A stretch of 39,796 nucleotides of DNA from JAKACU01 sp021821185 (GCA_027343965.1 DAHWJX010000024.1:1-39796); one strand, 5' to 3'; positions 31,715 through 39,796 are shown, counted from the first letter of the stretch. The notes: generated by a model not told the origin, from the sequence alone. Program-made: numbers and translations.

Positions 31715-32409
31715 AGCACCAAATCAGCCAAGCTATCTAAGGGCGTTTCTTCTAAATTAAGCAACACTAGTTTTGCTGTTAATGGACGATAACTGGGCAG
31801 ATCAGCGACAGGATGAACTTCAAGAGATGTACCCATGACAAGCATAAGGTCGCAATGAATCACCGCATCTAAGGACTCGGCAAATTTGCGCACGGCCTGA
31901 TCGAATAACACTACATCAGGCCATAACACAGTATCACATGGTCCACTCGGCGTTTTTGCATTGCAACGAGGAACATCCTCTTTGAGAATATAAGCAAGAT
32001 CGTAGGTCGTATGACAACTTGGGCAAGTTGCTGACTTTCCACTTCCATGCACCTCAAGAACGCGCTTACTACCTGCCAACTGATGAAGACCATCTACATT
32101 TTGCGTGATTATCGTGACAGTCTTACCTGCTTGCTCTAACTTCTGCAAGACGATATGTCCAACATTCGGTTTTGCGTCCAAGTATCGTGGACTCATAAAC
32201 GCTCGCTTAAAGTGCGGCCAAAATAAATCCGGGTGTAGCCGTAGGTAGGCCGCATTCATGGAACGAAAAAGTTCTTGATCCGACCACACGCCATCTTGCG
32301 ATCGAAAATCAGGAATGCCCGAATCTGTACTGATACCTGCGCCAGTCAGCGCTACAATCTTGTCACTTTCCCTAATCCATTTGGCGAGTTGCGGCAATGC
32401 ATCTACCAT
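31642..32409 (-). CDS. NAD-dependent protein deacylase (sirtuin)
   Basis: The 255-aa enzyme removes acyl groups from lysine using NAD. It shows the NAD fold ALTGAGISTDSGIPDFRS, ITQNVDGLHQLAGS, the catalytic His121 in VLEVHGS, and four zinc cysteines (C129, C132, C149, C158). It lacks the class III Tyr/Arg pair of CobB-type desuccinylases at the usual places as far as I can see, so simple deacetylation is the safer guess. GGAG lies 8 nt before the ATG. The start overlaps the WsfD-like gene by 38 nt, and the end overlaps the LacI gene by 73 nt. Targets may include acetyl-CoA synthetase, but none is in the window. Confidence 0.93.
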   Translation of the reverse strand: MVDALPQLAKWIRESDKIVALTGAGISTDSGIPDFRSQDGVWSDQELFRSMNAAYLRLHPDLFWPHFKRAFMSPRYLDAKPNVGHIVLQKLEQAGKTVTIITQNVDGLHQLAGSKRVLEVHGSGKSATCPSCHTTYDLAYILKEDVPRCNAKTPSGPCDTVLWPDVVLFDQAVRKFAESLDAVIHCDLMLVMGTSLEVHPVADLPSYRPLTAKLVLLNLEETPLDSLADLVLHARISDVLSSIYNALYEARDELR

Positions 32410-33820
32410 GTATCACACTCCAAACCTGATGACATACAAAGCCCACGACAGTAATCAATACAGAATCAAATAAAACATTATATAAAAACAGATGTTTTAC
32501 AAGTTCATTTTGCCCTTCACCCACAAATGGTATCGGGAATTGCAAAAACGCAGCAAAGAATACCATGAAACTCATAAAAGCAACGCCTCGTACCTTTGGC
32601 GAACGTTTTCGAAAAAAGGACAGACATACGCTTACATAAATGAGTGAAAACATAACCCAAAACCACAGGTTTTGCGGTAACTTACTGCGGATACTGCGCC
32701 ACAGATCGAATCGCTGTGCCATGGCTCCAGCCCCTTTATGCTGAATCCATGCAAAATTGCCCAAATAGTCTGGTCTCATCACATAGGCAGCCGCTTGACT
32801 GATCTGTAAGCCATGCCAGAGATCCCATGGATGCATAAGATAAAACCAAATGATCCCGGACATTGACACCTTGCGATAAAAGCCGGATGCAACGAGTCTA
32901 TTTTGCCATGCCAAAGAAGGTACTGAAAAATAGGAACAATTACGCAATATAGCTAGTTTACCACTAAGATGGAACCAACGGAGCAAATGATCTGAGGGCT
33001 TCACGACGACCATGAGACCTGTAAAAAAACTGTCGTACGTATTTTGCATGATAAAGCTAGGTGGATTGAGCACCATGACCACAATCGCGGATAAGACAAG
33101 CAATAGCGTAAGACGCACAAAGCGACGTTTATCATACACTTTATATGTACTATAAAAAATTCCCCACAAGCCAGTGAAGACAACGACAACCAGTGCAGCA
33201 TTTTGCACTTTAGCTGTCACAAAAAACGCTGCACATAACCAGACAAGCCGTCGCGACCACCATGCGTGAGGGTATAGCATGAAGCGACATGTTAAACCTA
33301 AAAGCAAAACCCAAAACACCATGGAAGAAGGTTCACTATAGAGCGTTGGTAAGTAAGCTGCATAACCCACTTCCGTAAGTACAAACACTGACATGGCCCC
33401 AACCGCAATCGCAGCAACATAGGAAAAACATTGTCGCAAACCACGAACGATCCAATATAGCCCAAAACACAACAAGACCAAATAAATAAAAAATAACACT
33501 TGCGTATCAAATGTACCAAAGTGCAAAACTGCATTGATCACCCAAGCAACAGCGATCGGCAGTAACGCGGACGAAGGATAAAACCCATGACCAAAAAAAC
33601 CCATAACAAAGGTTGGAACATAATAATGATCATAGCGCTGATAATAATACGTGTCTTGAGGCTGATAATGTAATCCGACTAACGCCATCAACCGATCATA
33701 GTCGCCATTATTCGCGAGTCCAATCGCAGGCGGATGCAAAATTTCAATCATCGTCAGCACAGCGAATACCACAACCGTGAGCCATTCTGCTTGAAAAACA
33801 CCATAAACCAATCGGCACAC
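32372..33820 (-). CDS. WsfD-like multi-span membrane protein, putative glycosyltransferase
   Basis: The 482-aa integral membrane protein has about 10-12 hydrophobic segments. Near the N-terminus it has the loop LANNGDYDRLMALVGL, with acidic Asp residues after the first helix, as in lipid-sugar-dependent (GT-C type) transferases and the WsfD group of Firmicutes. The C-terminal half is hydrophobic with short loops. A surface-glycan role is an inference. I chose GTG at 33820 with AGGAG 7 nt upstream; the open frame extends to 33862 with no site. It precedes and overlaps the sirtuin gene by 38 nt, so co-transcription and coupled translation are likely. It is divergent from the DUF4395 gene. Confidence 0.6.
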   Translation of the reverse strand: MCRLVYGVFQAEWLTVVVFAVLTMIEILHPPAIGLANNGDYDRLMALVGLHYQPQDTYYYQRYDHYYVPTFVMGFFGHGFYPSSALLPIAVAWVINAVLHFGTFDTQVLFFIYLVLLCFGLYWIVRGLRQCFSYVAAIAVGAMSVFVLTEVGYAAYLPTLYSEPSSMVFWVLLLGLTCRFMLYPHAWWSRRLVWLCAAFFVTAKVQNAALVVVVFTGLWGIFYSTYKVYDKRRFVRLTLLLVLSAIVVMVLNPPSFIMQNTYDSFFTGLMVVVKPSDHLLRWFHLSGKLAILRNCSYFSVPSLAWQNRLVASGFYRKVSMSGIIWFYLMHPWDLWHGLQISQAAAYVMRPDYLGNFAWIQHKGAGAMAQRFDLWRSIRSKLPQNLWFWVMFSLIYVSVCLSFFRKRSPKVRGVAFMSFMVFFAAFLQFPIPFVGEGQNELVKHLFLYNVLFDSVLITVVGFVCHQVWSVIHGRCIAATRQMD

Positions 33821-33848
33821 AAAAATACTCCTCTCTTGCCTATGGCCA

Positions 33849-33877
33849 TTGACGACAACCATAAAAAATACGATACT
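33849..33877 (+). promoter_or_regulatory. Candidate promoter of the DUF4395 gene
   Basis: TTGACG (5/6), a 17-bp spacer and GATACT (4/6) lead to a start near 33884, 35 nt before the ATG. Confidence 0.5.
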
Positions 33878-33878
33878 A

Positions 33879-33906
33879 GTTATAGTTACAAATTCCGATT
33901 AGTTAA
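33879..33906 (-). promoter_or_regulatory. Candidate promoter of the WsfD-like gene
   Basis: On the minus strand TTAACT (4/6), a 16-bp spacer and TATAAC (5/6) point at the WsfD-like gene. Its -10 lies just beyond the -10 of the divergent promoter. Confidence 0.45.
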
Positions 33907-33918
33907 AGGGGAATTGAA

Positions 33919-34350
33919 ATGAGCAAGCCAATGTCCATACCGCGCCCTTTAGTTCGCACCAATCAATGGATTATTATCTTATCCGTATTAGCTACTTGGA
34001 TAACATTTCAACCTTGGATCCTCTTGATACCACTTGTCGCAGGATTGTTGGGCCTGATTTTTCATTTTAACCCGATCATGCGTTTCGCCCGATTATTTTT
34101 ACGATACCCTGCATCGCATTATGTACAAGAAGATAGCGACCAGCAAAACTTCAATCAAGTTATTGCTGTCGCGTGCTTAACCCTGGGCTTCACTTTTTTC
34201 CTAATGCATCTTGTTATTGTAGCGTACATCTTTACCGCAATGGTGGGCATTGCCGCTTTTGTCGCCATTCTCGGTTTTTGCATCGGATGTTTCCTGCGTT
34301 TTCAATGGAATCAATATCGTTATCGGCGGTCGCTCAAAACCAGTGCCTAA
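33919..34350 (+). CDS. DUF4395 domain membrane protein
   Basis: The 143-aa protein fits DUF4395: a start with IPRPLVRTNQWIIILSVLATW, a first helix pair, a connecting loop with NPIMRFARLFLRYPA, and two further helices at about 83-130 followed by a basic tail. The function is unknown. In other bacteria DUF4395 genes often neighbour thioredoxin- or sulfurtransferase-like genes, but none is adjacent here. AGGGG lies 7 nt before the ATG, behind a sigma-A-like promoter. It converges on glnS with a strong shared terminator between them. Confidence 0.82.
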   Translation: MSKPMSIPRPLVRTNQWIIILSVLATWITFQPWILLIPLVAGLLGLIFHFNPIMRFARLFLRYPASHYVQEDSDQQNFNQVIAVACLTLGFTFFLMHLVIVAYIFTAMVGIAAFVAILGFCIGCFLRFQWNQYRYRRSLKTSA

Positions 34351-34391
34351 AAATAAACGCGCCCGTATCCTTATTGCGGGCGCGTTTATTT
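34351..34391. terminator. Bidirectional terminator between the DUF4395 gene and glnS
   Basis: AAATAAACGCGCCCG pairs perfectly over 15 bp with its complement, around an 11-nt loop. AT runs on both sides give U tracts for both convergent genes. Confidence 0.92.
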
Positions 34392-36050
34392 TTATAACTG
34401 ATAGGAACTCTTTAAGGGTACGACTAAGTTGAACACGGGATGTTTTCCATCAAACTTTTGTGGATCGACGCTAAAGTACCCATGTCGAAAGAACTGGTAC
34501 TTACTATAAGGTTGCAAGTCTCGCAAACCTTGTTCAACGTATCCTTGAAGAATTTCTAATGAGTGTGGATTGATATGACGCAAAAATTCGTCGTCCTGCT
34601 GATCCTCATCGAGTAGCAACGGTTCATATAAGCGAAATTCCGCAGGCCGCGCATGCCCCGAGTCAACAAAGTGTATCGTACCTTTTACCTTGCGCCCTGT
34701 GAAGCCCGAGCCACTTTTGGTTTGCGGATCATACGTGCAATGCAGTTCGACAACTTCACCCAAATCGTTTTTGATGACTTCTTCACAGCGAATAAAGTAA
34801 GCATGTTTCAAGCGCACTTCTGCGCCTTGTGTCAACCGATAGTATTTTGGTGGCGGGTTCTCCATAAAATCATCTTGTTCGATATAGATCTCCCGAGAAA
34901 AAGCAATTTGCCGCGATCCCATGGCTGGGTTTTCCGCATTGTTTTCTGCTTCCAGCCATTCCACTTTGCCTTCTTCATAATTTGTGATCACTACTTTTAG
35001 CGGACGCAAGATGGCCATCGTGCGCAACGCTTTCAACTTAAGATCTTCACGAACAAAGTACTCGAGCATGTGGACATCCACTAGGCTGTTGCTTTTCGTG
35101 ACACCAATTTCCCGTGCAAAATTGCGAATCGATTCAGGTGTGTATCCGCGCCGACGCAGCCCTGAAATCGTTGGCATGCGCGGATCATCCCAACCATCAA
35201 CAACACCTTCTTCGACAAGCTGCTTCAGCTTACGTTTGCTCATAACGGTATTGGTCATATTAAGTCGCGCAAATTCAAATTGGTGGGGACGAGTAGGCAT
35301 CTCGCACTGTTCAACAACCCAATCATAGAGTGGTCGATGGTCCTCAAACTCAAGCGTACAAATCGAATGTGTCACACCTTCAATTGCATCCTCTAACGGA
35401 TGAGCAAAATCATACATCGGATAAATGCACCATGTATCCTTCGTTCGATGATGCGTCGCGTGCGCGATACGATAGAGGACAGGGTCGCGCAGATTAAGAT
35501 TCGGTGAGGCCATGTCGATTTTTGCACGCAATACCTTAGCACCATCAGAAAATTCGCCCTGTTTCATGCGTTCGAGTAAATCCAAGTTTTCTTGAACTGT
35601 CCGATTGCGATAGGGACTGTCTTGCCCTGGCACTGTGAGTGTGCCACGATGTTCACGCATCTGCTGACTACTTAAGTCACAAACATACGCCAAGCCTTTT
35701 TGCACTAAAAGAACGGCACGTCGATACATTTCATCAAAATAATCAGAAGCAAAACACAAATTATCCCATGAAAATCCTAGCCACCGAACATCATCTTCAA
35801 TGGCCTGAACGTATTCCACATCTTCTTTAACAGGATTTGTATCATCGAATCGGAGGTGAGTTTTCCCTCCGACATCATGCGCTAATTCAAAATTCAAACA
35901 AATGGATTTGGCATGTCCGATGTGAAGATAGCCATTGGGTTCCGGGGGAAACCGTGTGACAATCTCCGCTACCCTACCAGCATCGAGATCCTCTTGTACA
36001 ATGTTGCGGATAAAATTTGACGTAGTATAAGCGTGATCCAACGTAACCAT
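34392..36050 (-). CDS. glnS: Glutaminyl-tRNA synthetase
   Basis: This class I synthetase of 552 aa charges tRNA-Gln with glutamine. It matches the E. coli GlnRS start closely (SNFIRNIVQEDL, RFPPEPNGYLHIGHAKS with HIGH, RFDDTNPVKEDVEYV). It carries the KMSKS-like VMSKRKLKQLV and the C-terminal anticodon-binding barrels. Most Firmicutes lack GlnRS and use a nondiscriminating GluRS plus GatCAB, so this gene is of note. I chose the ATG at 36050; the TTG at 36074 is in frame, and the site before 36050 is weak. It is not a GluRS, because the GlnRS-specific residues of the opening segment and the beta-barrel region are present. Confidence 0.95.
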   Translation of the reverse strand: MVTLDHAYTTSNFIRNIVQEDLDAGRVAEIVTRFPPEPNGYLHIGHAKSICLNFELAHDVGGKTHLRFDDTNPVKEDVEYVQAIEDDVRWLGFSWDNLCFASDYFDEMYRRAVLLVQKGLAYVCDLSSQQMREHRGTLTVPGQDSPYRNRTVQENLDLLERMKQGEFSDGAKVLRAKIDMASPNLNLRDPVLYRIAHATHHRTKDTWCIYPMYDFAHPLEDAIEGVTHSICTLEFEDHRPLYDWVVEQCEMPTRPHQFEFARLNMTNTVMSKRKLKQLVEEGVVDGWDDPRMPTISGLRRRGYTPESIRNFAREIGVTKSNSLVDVHMLEYFVREDLKLKALRTMAILRPLKVVITNYEEGKVEWLEAENNAENPAMGSRQIAFSREIYIEQDDFMENPPPKYYRLTQGAEVRLKHAYFIRCEEVIKNDLGEVVELHCTYDPQTKSGSGFTGRKVKGTIHFVDSGHARPAEFRLYEPLLLDEDQQDDEFLRHINPHSLEILQGYVEQGLRDLQPYSKYQFFRHGYFSVDPQKFDGKHPVFNLVVPLKSSYQL

Positions 36051-36135
36051 CCTTTTTATTCCATGGAATACCAATCACTTTTTCACTATTAAAGCACGTC
36101 TCACAACAACAGGCAAATATCCTATCAAACTAGGT

Positions 36136-37854
36136 TTACACACTTGTTTCTTCATCTTCCACATTTCGTCCCCGGAACCACGATGCTATCGCTGCAACTA
36201 CGGATAAGACTAGAGAAATCATAAAAGCCATGGATAATCCATGCATGAACGGTGCACCAATCAGCGAAGGGAAAAAGTTTGATCCTAAAATGACGGCTAC
36301 ATTGTGCTTTGGCAAAGCGTGTAATACTTGTAAAGGAAGCATTTTGGTTAATGGATTGAACCCTAGCAACGCCGCAAATAGAGAACTTGTAGGCGGTAAG
36401 CTTGCCACTTGATGTACGATAACAAGTGGCAAGCCCTGATCTGATAATCCGCGGGTAATCGCCTCTGGAAGTCGCTGTGACAACCCTGCGATGACGATCG
36501 AAAAAAACACGCCCATGCTCATCATCATACCTGCATTGTTGAACGTAGAAAGCATGCCAGATGCCACTCCACGAAAACGTGCAGGTACGGAATTCATCAC
36601 ACCTGCACTATTTGGCGATGCGAACAGTCCTAAGCCACAACCAATGATAAATAGATAAATCGCAAACGGCAAAAACGAAAAATCAGCAGGTAGCGTACTT
36701 AAAAGTAAGAATCCTAATGCAGTGAGCAACATGCCACCCGTAGCAAACAACCGCGACCCATAGCGATCAGATAAAAAACCACTTAAAGGACCCGCAATCA
36801 AGAAGCCTAATGTCTGCGGCAACGTATCAATACCAGCTTGAAGAGGCGTATCAGCGTACGAAACGCCATGCAGTGGAAGCCAAACCCCTTGCAACCAAAT
36901 GATGAGCATAAACTGCAAACCGCCACGGGCTAACGAAGCAAGAAACGCACTAAAATTTCCGGCTGAGAACGCACGTATACGAAACAATGACATGTTGAAC
37001 ATCGGACTTTCCACCATGTGCTCAACGAAAATAAATGCCACTAAAAAAATAAATCCACCGATAAGCTCCGTTAAAACCCACGGACTTGTCCACCCCATCG
37101 GATGACCGCCATAAGGCATAATTCCGTAAGTTAGTCCAAGCATAATCCCCGTAATCCCCAGACCAAGAGTAACGTTTCCGGTAATATCCAATTTGGCATT
37201 CGCGACTTTTTGGGAAAGTTCCTTAAGTGCTACAAAAGCCCATACAGTACCGATAAGGCCAATCGGCACATTGACTAAAAAAATGTAGCGCCATTGCCCA
37301 GTCGCAGCCAATAAACCGCCTAGGACGAGACCGATGACACTGCCGCCGATCGCGGCAATTTGATTCAGACCAAGTGCAAGCCCCCGTTGATTGTGAGGGA
37401 AAGCATCAGTAAGAATAGCAGAGCTATTGGAAAATAAAAAAGCACCACCGATACCTTGAACAATGCGAAATAAGATAAGTTCAATTTCGCCCGCCATACC
37501 CTTGCTCCATGTCAAAGAACATAAGATGGATCCTAAGGTAAACACAGCAAAGCCTAAATTATACAGTCTGACACGTCCAAAAATATCAGACAATCGACCA
37601 AACATTACCAGGAGGACTGTCGTTGCGATATTGAATGCAAGCATGACCCACAATAACAGACTAGATTGTCCTGATGCGAGAGGATCGACTTGTATTCCCG
37701 CAAAAATGACGGGCAAAGAAATGATGAGTATCGTACCGTTGATGGAAGCCATTAAAACGCCAAGCGTTGTATTGGATAAAGCAATCCATTTGTAATGCGA
37801 CGATCGTACCCTTGAACCTGATCCGGAATCGGCTACCGATTCTGTGTTACCCAT
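36136..37854 (-). CDS. MFS transporter of the DHA2 (14 TM) drug-efflux group
   Basis: The 572-aa protein has about 14 membrane segments, as in DHA2 proton-drug antiporters. Visible motifs are LFGRLSDIFGRVRLYNLG (motif A), a motif-C-like GSVIGLVLGGLLAA in helix 5, and NVPIGLIGTVWAFVAL. The N-terminal tail is polar and the C-terminus ends in a short charged stretch. GGGAG lies 7 nt before the ATG. The promoter at 37895-37923 carries an inverted repeat in its spacer, which suggests a TetR- or MarR-type repressor, but no such gene is adjacent. Confidence 0.9.
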   Translation of the reverse strand: MGNTESVADSGSGSRVRSSHYKWIALSNTTLGVLMASINGTILIISLPVIFAGIQVDPLASGQSSLLLWVMLAFNIATTVLLVMFGRLSDIFGRVRLYNLGFAVFTLGSILCSLTWSKGMAGEIELILFRIVQGIGGAFLFSNSSAILTDAFPHNQRGLALGLNQIAAIGGSVIGLVLGGLLAATGQWRYIFLVNVPIGLIGTVWAFVALKELSQKVANAKLDITGNVTLGLGITGIMLGLTYGIMPYGGHPMGWTSPWVLTELIGGFIFLVAFIFVEHMVESPMFNMSLFRIRAFSAGNFSAFLASLARGGLQFMLIIWLQGVWLPLHGVSYADTPLQAGIDTLPQTLGFLIAGPLSGFLSDRYGSRLFATGGMLLTALGFLLLSTLPADFSFLPFAIYLFIIGCGLGLFASPNSAGVMNSVPARFRGVASGMLSTFNNAGMMMSMGVFFSIVIAGLSQRLPEAITRGLSDQGLPLVIVHQVASLPPTSSLFAALLGFNPLTKMLPLQVLHALPKHNVAVILGSNFFPSLIGAPFMHGLSMAFMISLVLSVVAAIASWFRGRNVEDEETSV

Positions 37855-37894
37855 GATATGTCTCCCTCTTAAATAACACCACTTTTATAATCAC

Positions 37895-37923
37895 ATGTTA
37901 ACGAAAACGTTAGGTTTAGTCAA
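37895..37923 (-). promoter_or_regulatory. Promoter of the DHA2 gene with operator-like repeat in the spacer
   Basis: On the minus strand TTGACT (5/6), a 17-bp spacer and TAACAT (4/6) lie about 40 nt before the ATG. The inverted repeat TAACG-AAAA-CGTTA at 37899-37912 overlaps the spacer and -10, a common position for repressor operators. Confidence 0.55.
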
Positions 37924-37928
37924 TGACA

Positions 37929-37966
37929 GCAGATGCACCGAGACATCTGTCAAGGATGCATCTGCT
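37929..37966. repeat. Inverted repeat with nested stem between thrC and the DHA2 gene
   Basis: AGCAGATGCA at 37929-37938 pairs with TGCATCTGCT at 37957-37966. Between them lies a smaller self-complementary GACATCTGTC. It lacks a T tract, so it is not a typical terminator for thrC. Confidence 0.55.
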
Positions 37967-37994
37967 ACAACAAGAGCCATCTTTTTTCACCGGA

Positions 37995-39407
37995 TCATTT
38001 TGTTGTCTTTACCTCAAAAAATCGTGTCAAGCGTAGGGCTACAGCTTGTTCATTGCAAGGTATCGACTCGACTTTTTGCAATAAGTTCATCAAAGATTTG
38101 ATCGTTTCGGGCATTGGAGGCACCGTACCTGCTGCAGTCATCGCTTGGGAAAACTTTGCGGGGTGCGCGGTTGAAAGGCACAACCACAGCGCAGGCTCCG
38201 TTTCTTTTGGCCATGCTTTTTCAAAGGCAGCTACTCCACATGCCGTATGAGGATCAAGTACGCAACCATATTGGTCATCGTACGATTTGATCGTGCTCAC
38301 GCAAGTCTCATCGTCGATACTATAGGAGAGAAAATCTTTCTGTACCTCACTTAGCCATCCACCATCCACTACGATGCGGCCCGTCGCTGCGAATTGATCC
38401 ATTACAGATTTCACCTGACTGACGTCCTCACCAAATAGATAAAATAGATACCGTTCAAAATTACTTGCTACTTGTATATCCATTGCTGGGCTATACGTCA
38501 TCGCAAAATCTTTAGGTTCATAAATTCCTGTGGTGATAAACCGGGCAAGAATATCGTTCGCGTTCGTCGCCAAAAGTAATGACTTAATGGGCAACCCCAT
38601 ACGTTTAGCAAGATAAGCAGAAAAGATATTGCCAAAATTGCCCGTCGGTACGCTAAACGATATCGGTCCGTCATACCCATCGGCGCGCATTTTACCATGT
38701 GCATAAATATAGTAGACCATCTGCACGATGATACGAACAAAGTTAATCGAGTTGACAGCTCGCAGCGATAATGATTTTTTAAGCAATTCGTCAGAAAATA
38801 GTTGCTTTACGATCCGCTGACAATCATCAAAATTTCCGTCCACGGCTAATGTCAGCACGTTATCATCCAGCACCGTTGTCATCTGCAATTCTTGCACATG
38901 ACTTACCATGCCAGATGGGTACAATACAGCAATCGAAATGTCAGATTTGCCTTTAACACCATAAATCGCCGCGGCACCCGTATCACCTGACGTTGCTGCA
39001 AGAATGTGAATAACTTCATTGTTACGTTTGGCGATATACGCATATAGATTACCGATAAATTGCAGGGCGATATCCTTGAACGCATGTGTTGGTCCATGGA
39101 AGAGTTCAAGAATGGCCATGTTATCACGTACCATCTTGATAGGAACGACTTCATCATCATCAAACGTGGAAAAACTATCATGGATCAACGCTTGCAGGTC
39201 ATGATCAGCGATCTCCCCGTCGACAAAAAGACGTAGAACTTCAAAAGCCAGTTCTTGAAAAGAGAGTGTACGCCAAAAATCGAACGTCTGCGCGCCGATG
39301 GCGGGAATCTGCTGTGGTACGTATAAACCGCCATCAGGTGCTAAGCCCTCCAGAAATGAATCGACAAACCCGAGAGAACTTCCACCACGTGTACTGACAA
39401 ACCGCAT
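37995..39407 (-). CDS. thrC: Threonine synthase
   Basis: This PLP enzyme of 470 aa makes threonine from O-phosphohomoserine. It starts with the family tag MRFVSTRGG and has the PLP lysine Lys111 in HGPTHAFKDIALQFIGN, the phosphate loop AATSGDTGAAAIYGV, and VPTGNFGNIFSAYLAKRMG. The length and the LAPDGGLYVP start fit the longer E. coli/yeast-like class rather than the short Bacillus subtilis-type ThrC. GGGAG lies 6-8 nt before the ATG. No hom or thrB is adjacent, so it is outside a classic thr operon. Confidence 0.95.
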   Translation of the reverse strand: MRFVSTRGGSSLGFVDSFLEGLAPDGGLYVPQQIPAIGAQTFDFWRTLSFQELAFEVLRLFVDGEIADHDLQALIHDSFSTFDDDEVVPIKMVRDNMAILELFHGPTHAFKDIALQFIGNLYAYIAKRNNEVIHILAATSGDTGAAAIYGVKGKSDISIAVLYPSGMVSHVQELQMTTVLDDNVLTLAVDGNFDDCQRIVKQLFSDELLKKSLSLRAVNSINFVRIIVQMVYYIYAHGKMRADGYDGPISFSVPTGNFGNIFSAYLAKRMGLPIKSLLLATNANDILARFITTGIYEPKDFAMTYSPAMDIQVASNFERYLFYLFGEDVSQVKSVMDQFAATGRIVVDGGWLSEVQKDFLSYSIDDETCVSTIKSYDDQYGCVLDPHTACGVAAFEKAWPKETEPALWLCLSTAHPAKFSQAMTAAGTVPPMPETIKSLMNLLQKVESIPCNEQAVALRLTRFFEVKTTK

Positions 39408-39504
39408 ACAAATCTCCCTTTCCCTCGCATCCTTATATCCTTTAAGAGTAAACGATCAGAACGATTCATGCCACCCTTCCTTTTAGACATTCCGCCTACT
39501 AGTT

Positions 39505-39533
39505 TTGTAATATAACTGTGATATTCTTGTAAT
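39505..39533 (+). promoter_or_regulatory. Candidate promoter with TTGTAATAT repeats
   Basis: TTGTAA (4/6), a 17-bp spacer and TGTAAT (5/6) precede the partial gene at the right edge. TTGTAATAT occurs at 39505-39513 and 39527-39535, 22 bp apart, with TTGTAAGGT at 39546. Confidence 0.45.
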
Positions 39534-39589
39534 ATTGCGCGATTATTGTAAGGTTGTGTAAGAATCGGTCGAAAGGATGCGGTATTTCC

Positions 39590-39796
39590 TTGCATCATCT
39601 CCTCGGGTTAGTTTTAGCCGTCATCCTGGCGGTTGCATGTGGAGTTGCGACGGCAAACTTCTTTTCAAGATTACGCCATGAAGCCGTCCAATGGAATTGG
39701 CGGCTTATAGGTAATAAGTATTTTTTACTCGGCCTTCTCGTAGGTCTTTTATTTCTGTACTACGATAATCATTTTGAGCATATCAATTCTCTTTCC
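39590..39796 (+). CDS. Hypothetical membrane protein, N-terminal part (cut by window edge)
   Basis: An open frame of 69 codons runs from a TTG at 39590 to the window end. It encodes a hydrophobic N-terminal helix (LGLVLAVILAVACGVATA), a polar loop rich in Arg, His and Trp, a second helix (YFLLGLLVGLLFLYY), and then DNHFEHIN. Codon use and membrane character look real, and a promoter-like pair lies 57 nt upstream. GAAAGGA lies 12 nt before the TTG, a little far; a TTG at 39554 is also in frame. An ATG at 39576 is in another frame and stops early. I do not recognise the family. Confidence 0.5.
   Translation, partial: MHHLLGLVLAVILAVACGVATANFFSRLRHEAVQWNWRLIGNKYFLLGLLVGLLFLYYDNHFEHINSLS

Noticed and set aside
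1..39796. tRNA, rRNA, CRISPR arrays, insertion sequences, riboswitches
   Set aside because: Reading both strands by eye showed no cloverleaf, array of spaced repeats, transposase frame or recognisable riboswitch core; a covariance-model scan would be the decisive check.

Overview
The window looks like the chromosome of an aerobic, endospore-forming Firmicute. Three things point to an acidophile or soil bacillus of the Alicyclobacillaceae type, such as an Acidibacillus or Ferroacidibacillus relative. It has a menaquinone pathway, strong AGGAGG-type ribosome binding sites with many TTG and GTG starts, and a mix of FixABCX, DoxX-like and rhodanese genes. The genus is an inference from gene content, not a match. 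No rRNA, tRNA, CRISPR array, insertion sequence or prophage was found, and the region reads as ordinary chromosome.

Layout. 1-3816: menaquinone genes, with menB-menE-menF leftward (menF cut by the window edge) and menA divergent. 3887-6013: thioredoxin reductase and an HD-GYP c-di-GMP phosphodiesterase. 6124-10752: a small redox/sulfur-flavoured group. It holds a rhodanese with a CsoR/CstR-like operator, a soluble PAS histidine kinase, and two related polytopic membrane proteins of the NnrS/heme-copper-subunit-I-like type on either side of a DUF2249 gene. 10849-12782: ThuA-like, DinB-like and PgpA/YutG-like genes. 12843-16427: the fixABCX operon (electron-bifurcating ETF, ETF:quinone oxidoreductase and ferredoxin). 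16702-19145: a DoxX-like protein and a succinate:acetate-type CoA-transferase, each closed by its own terminator. 19498-25600: gltBD, NADPH glutamate synthase. 25717-28600: a Gfo/Idh/MocA oxidoreductase and a PAS-GGDEF-EAL protein. 28785-32409: an RsfA-like Myb protein behind a sigma-G-like promoter, an MFS exporter, a divergent LacI regulator and a sirtuin. 32372-34350: a WsfD-like membrane protein and a DUF4395 protein. 34392-39407: glutaminyl-tRNA synthetase, a DHA2 drug exporter and threonine synthase. At 39590 a membrane-protein gene begins and runs off the right edge.

How the genes connect. Menaquinone synthesis, FixABCX (NADH to menaquinone and ferredoxin), the CoA-transferase and glutamate synthase form a central redox and carbon/nitrogen block. 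The rhodanese, DUF2249, DoxX-like and DUF4395 genes suggest sulfane-sulfur or nitric-oxide/oxygen handling at the membrane. HD-GYP and GGDEF-EAL proteins, a KinA-like kinase and an RsfA-like factor point to c-di-GMP signalling and sporulation control. The least explained unit, and the best candidate for an undescribed system, is the paired membrane proteins plus DUF2249 at 7935-10752.
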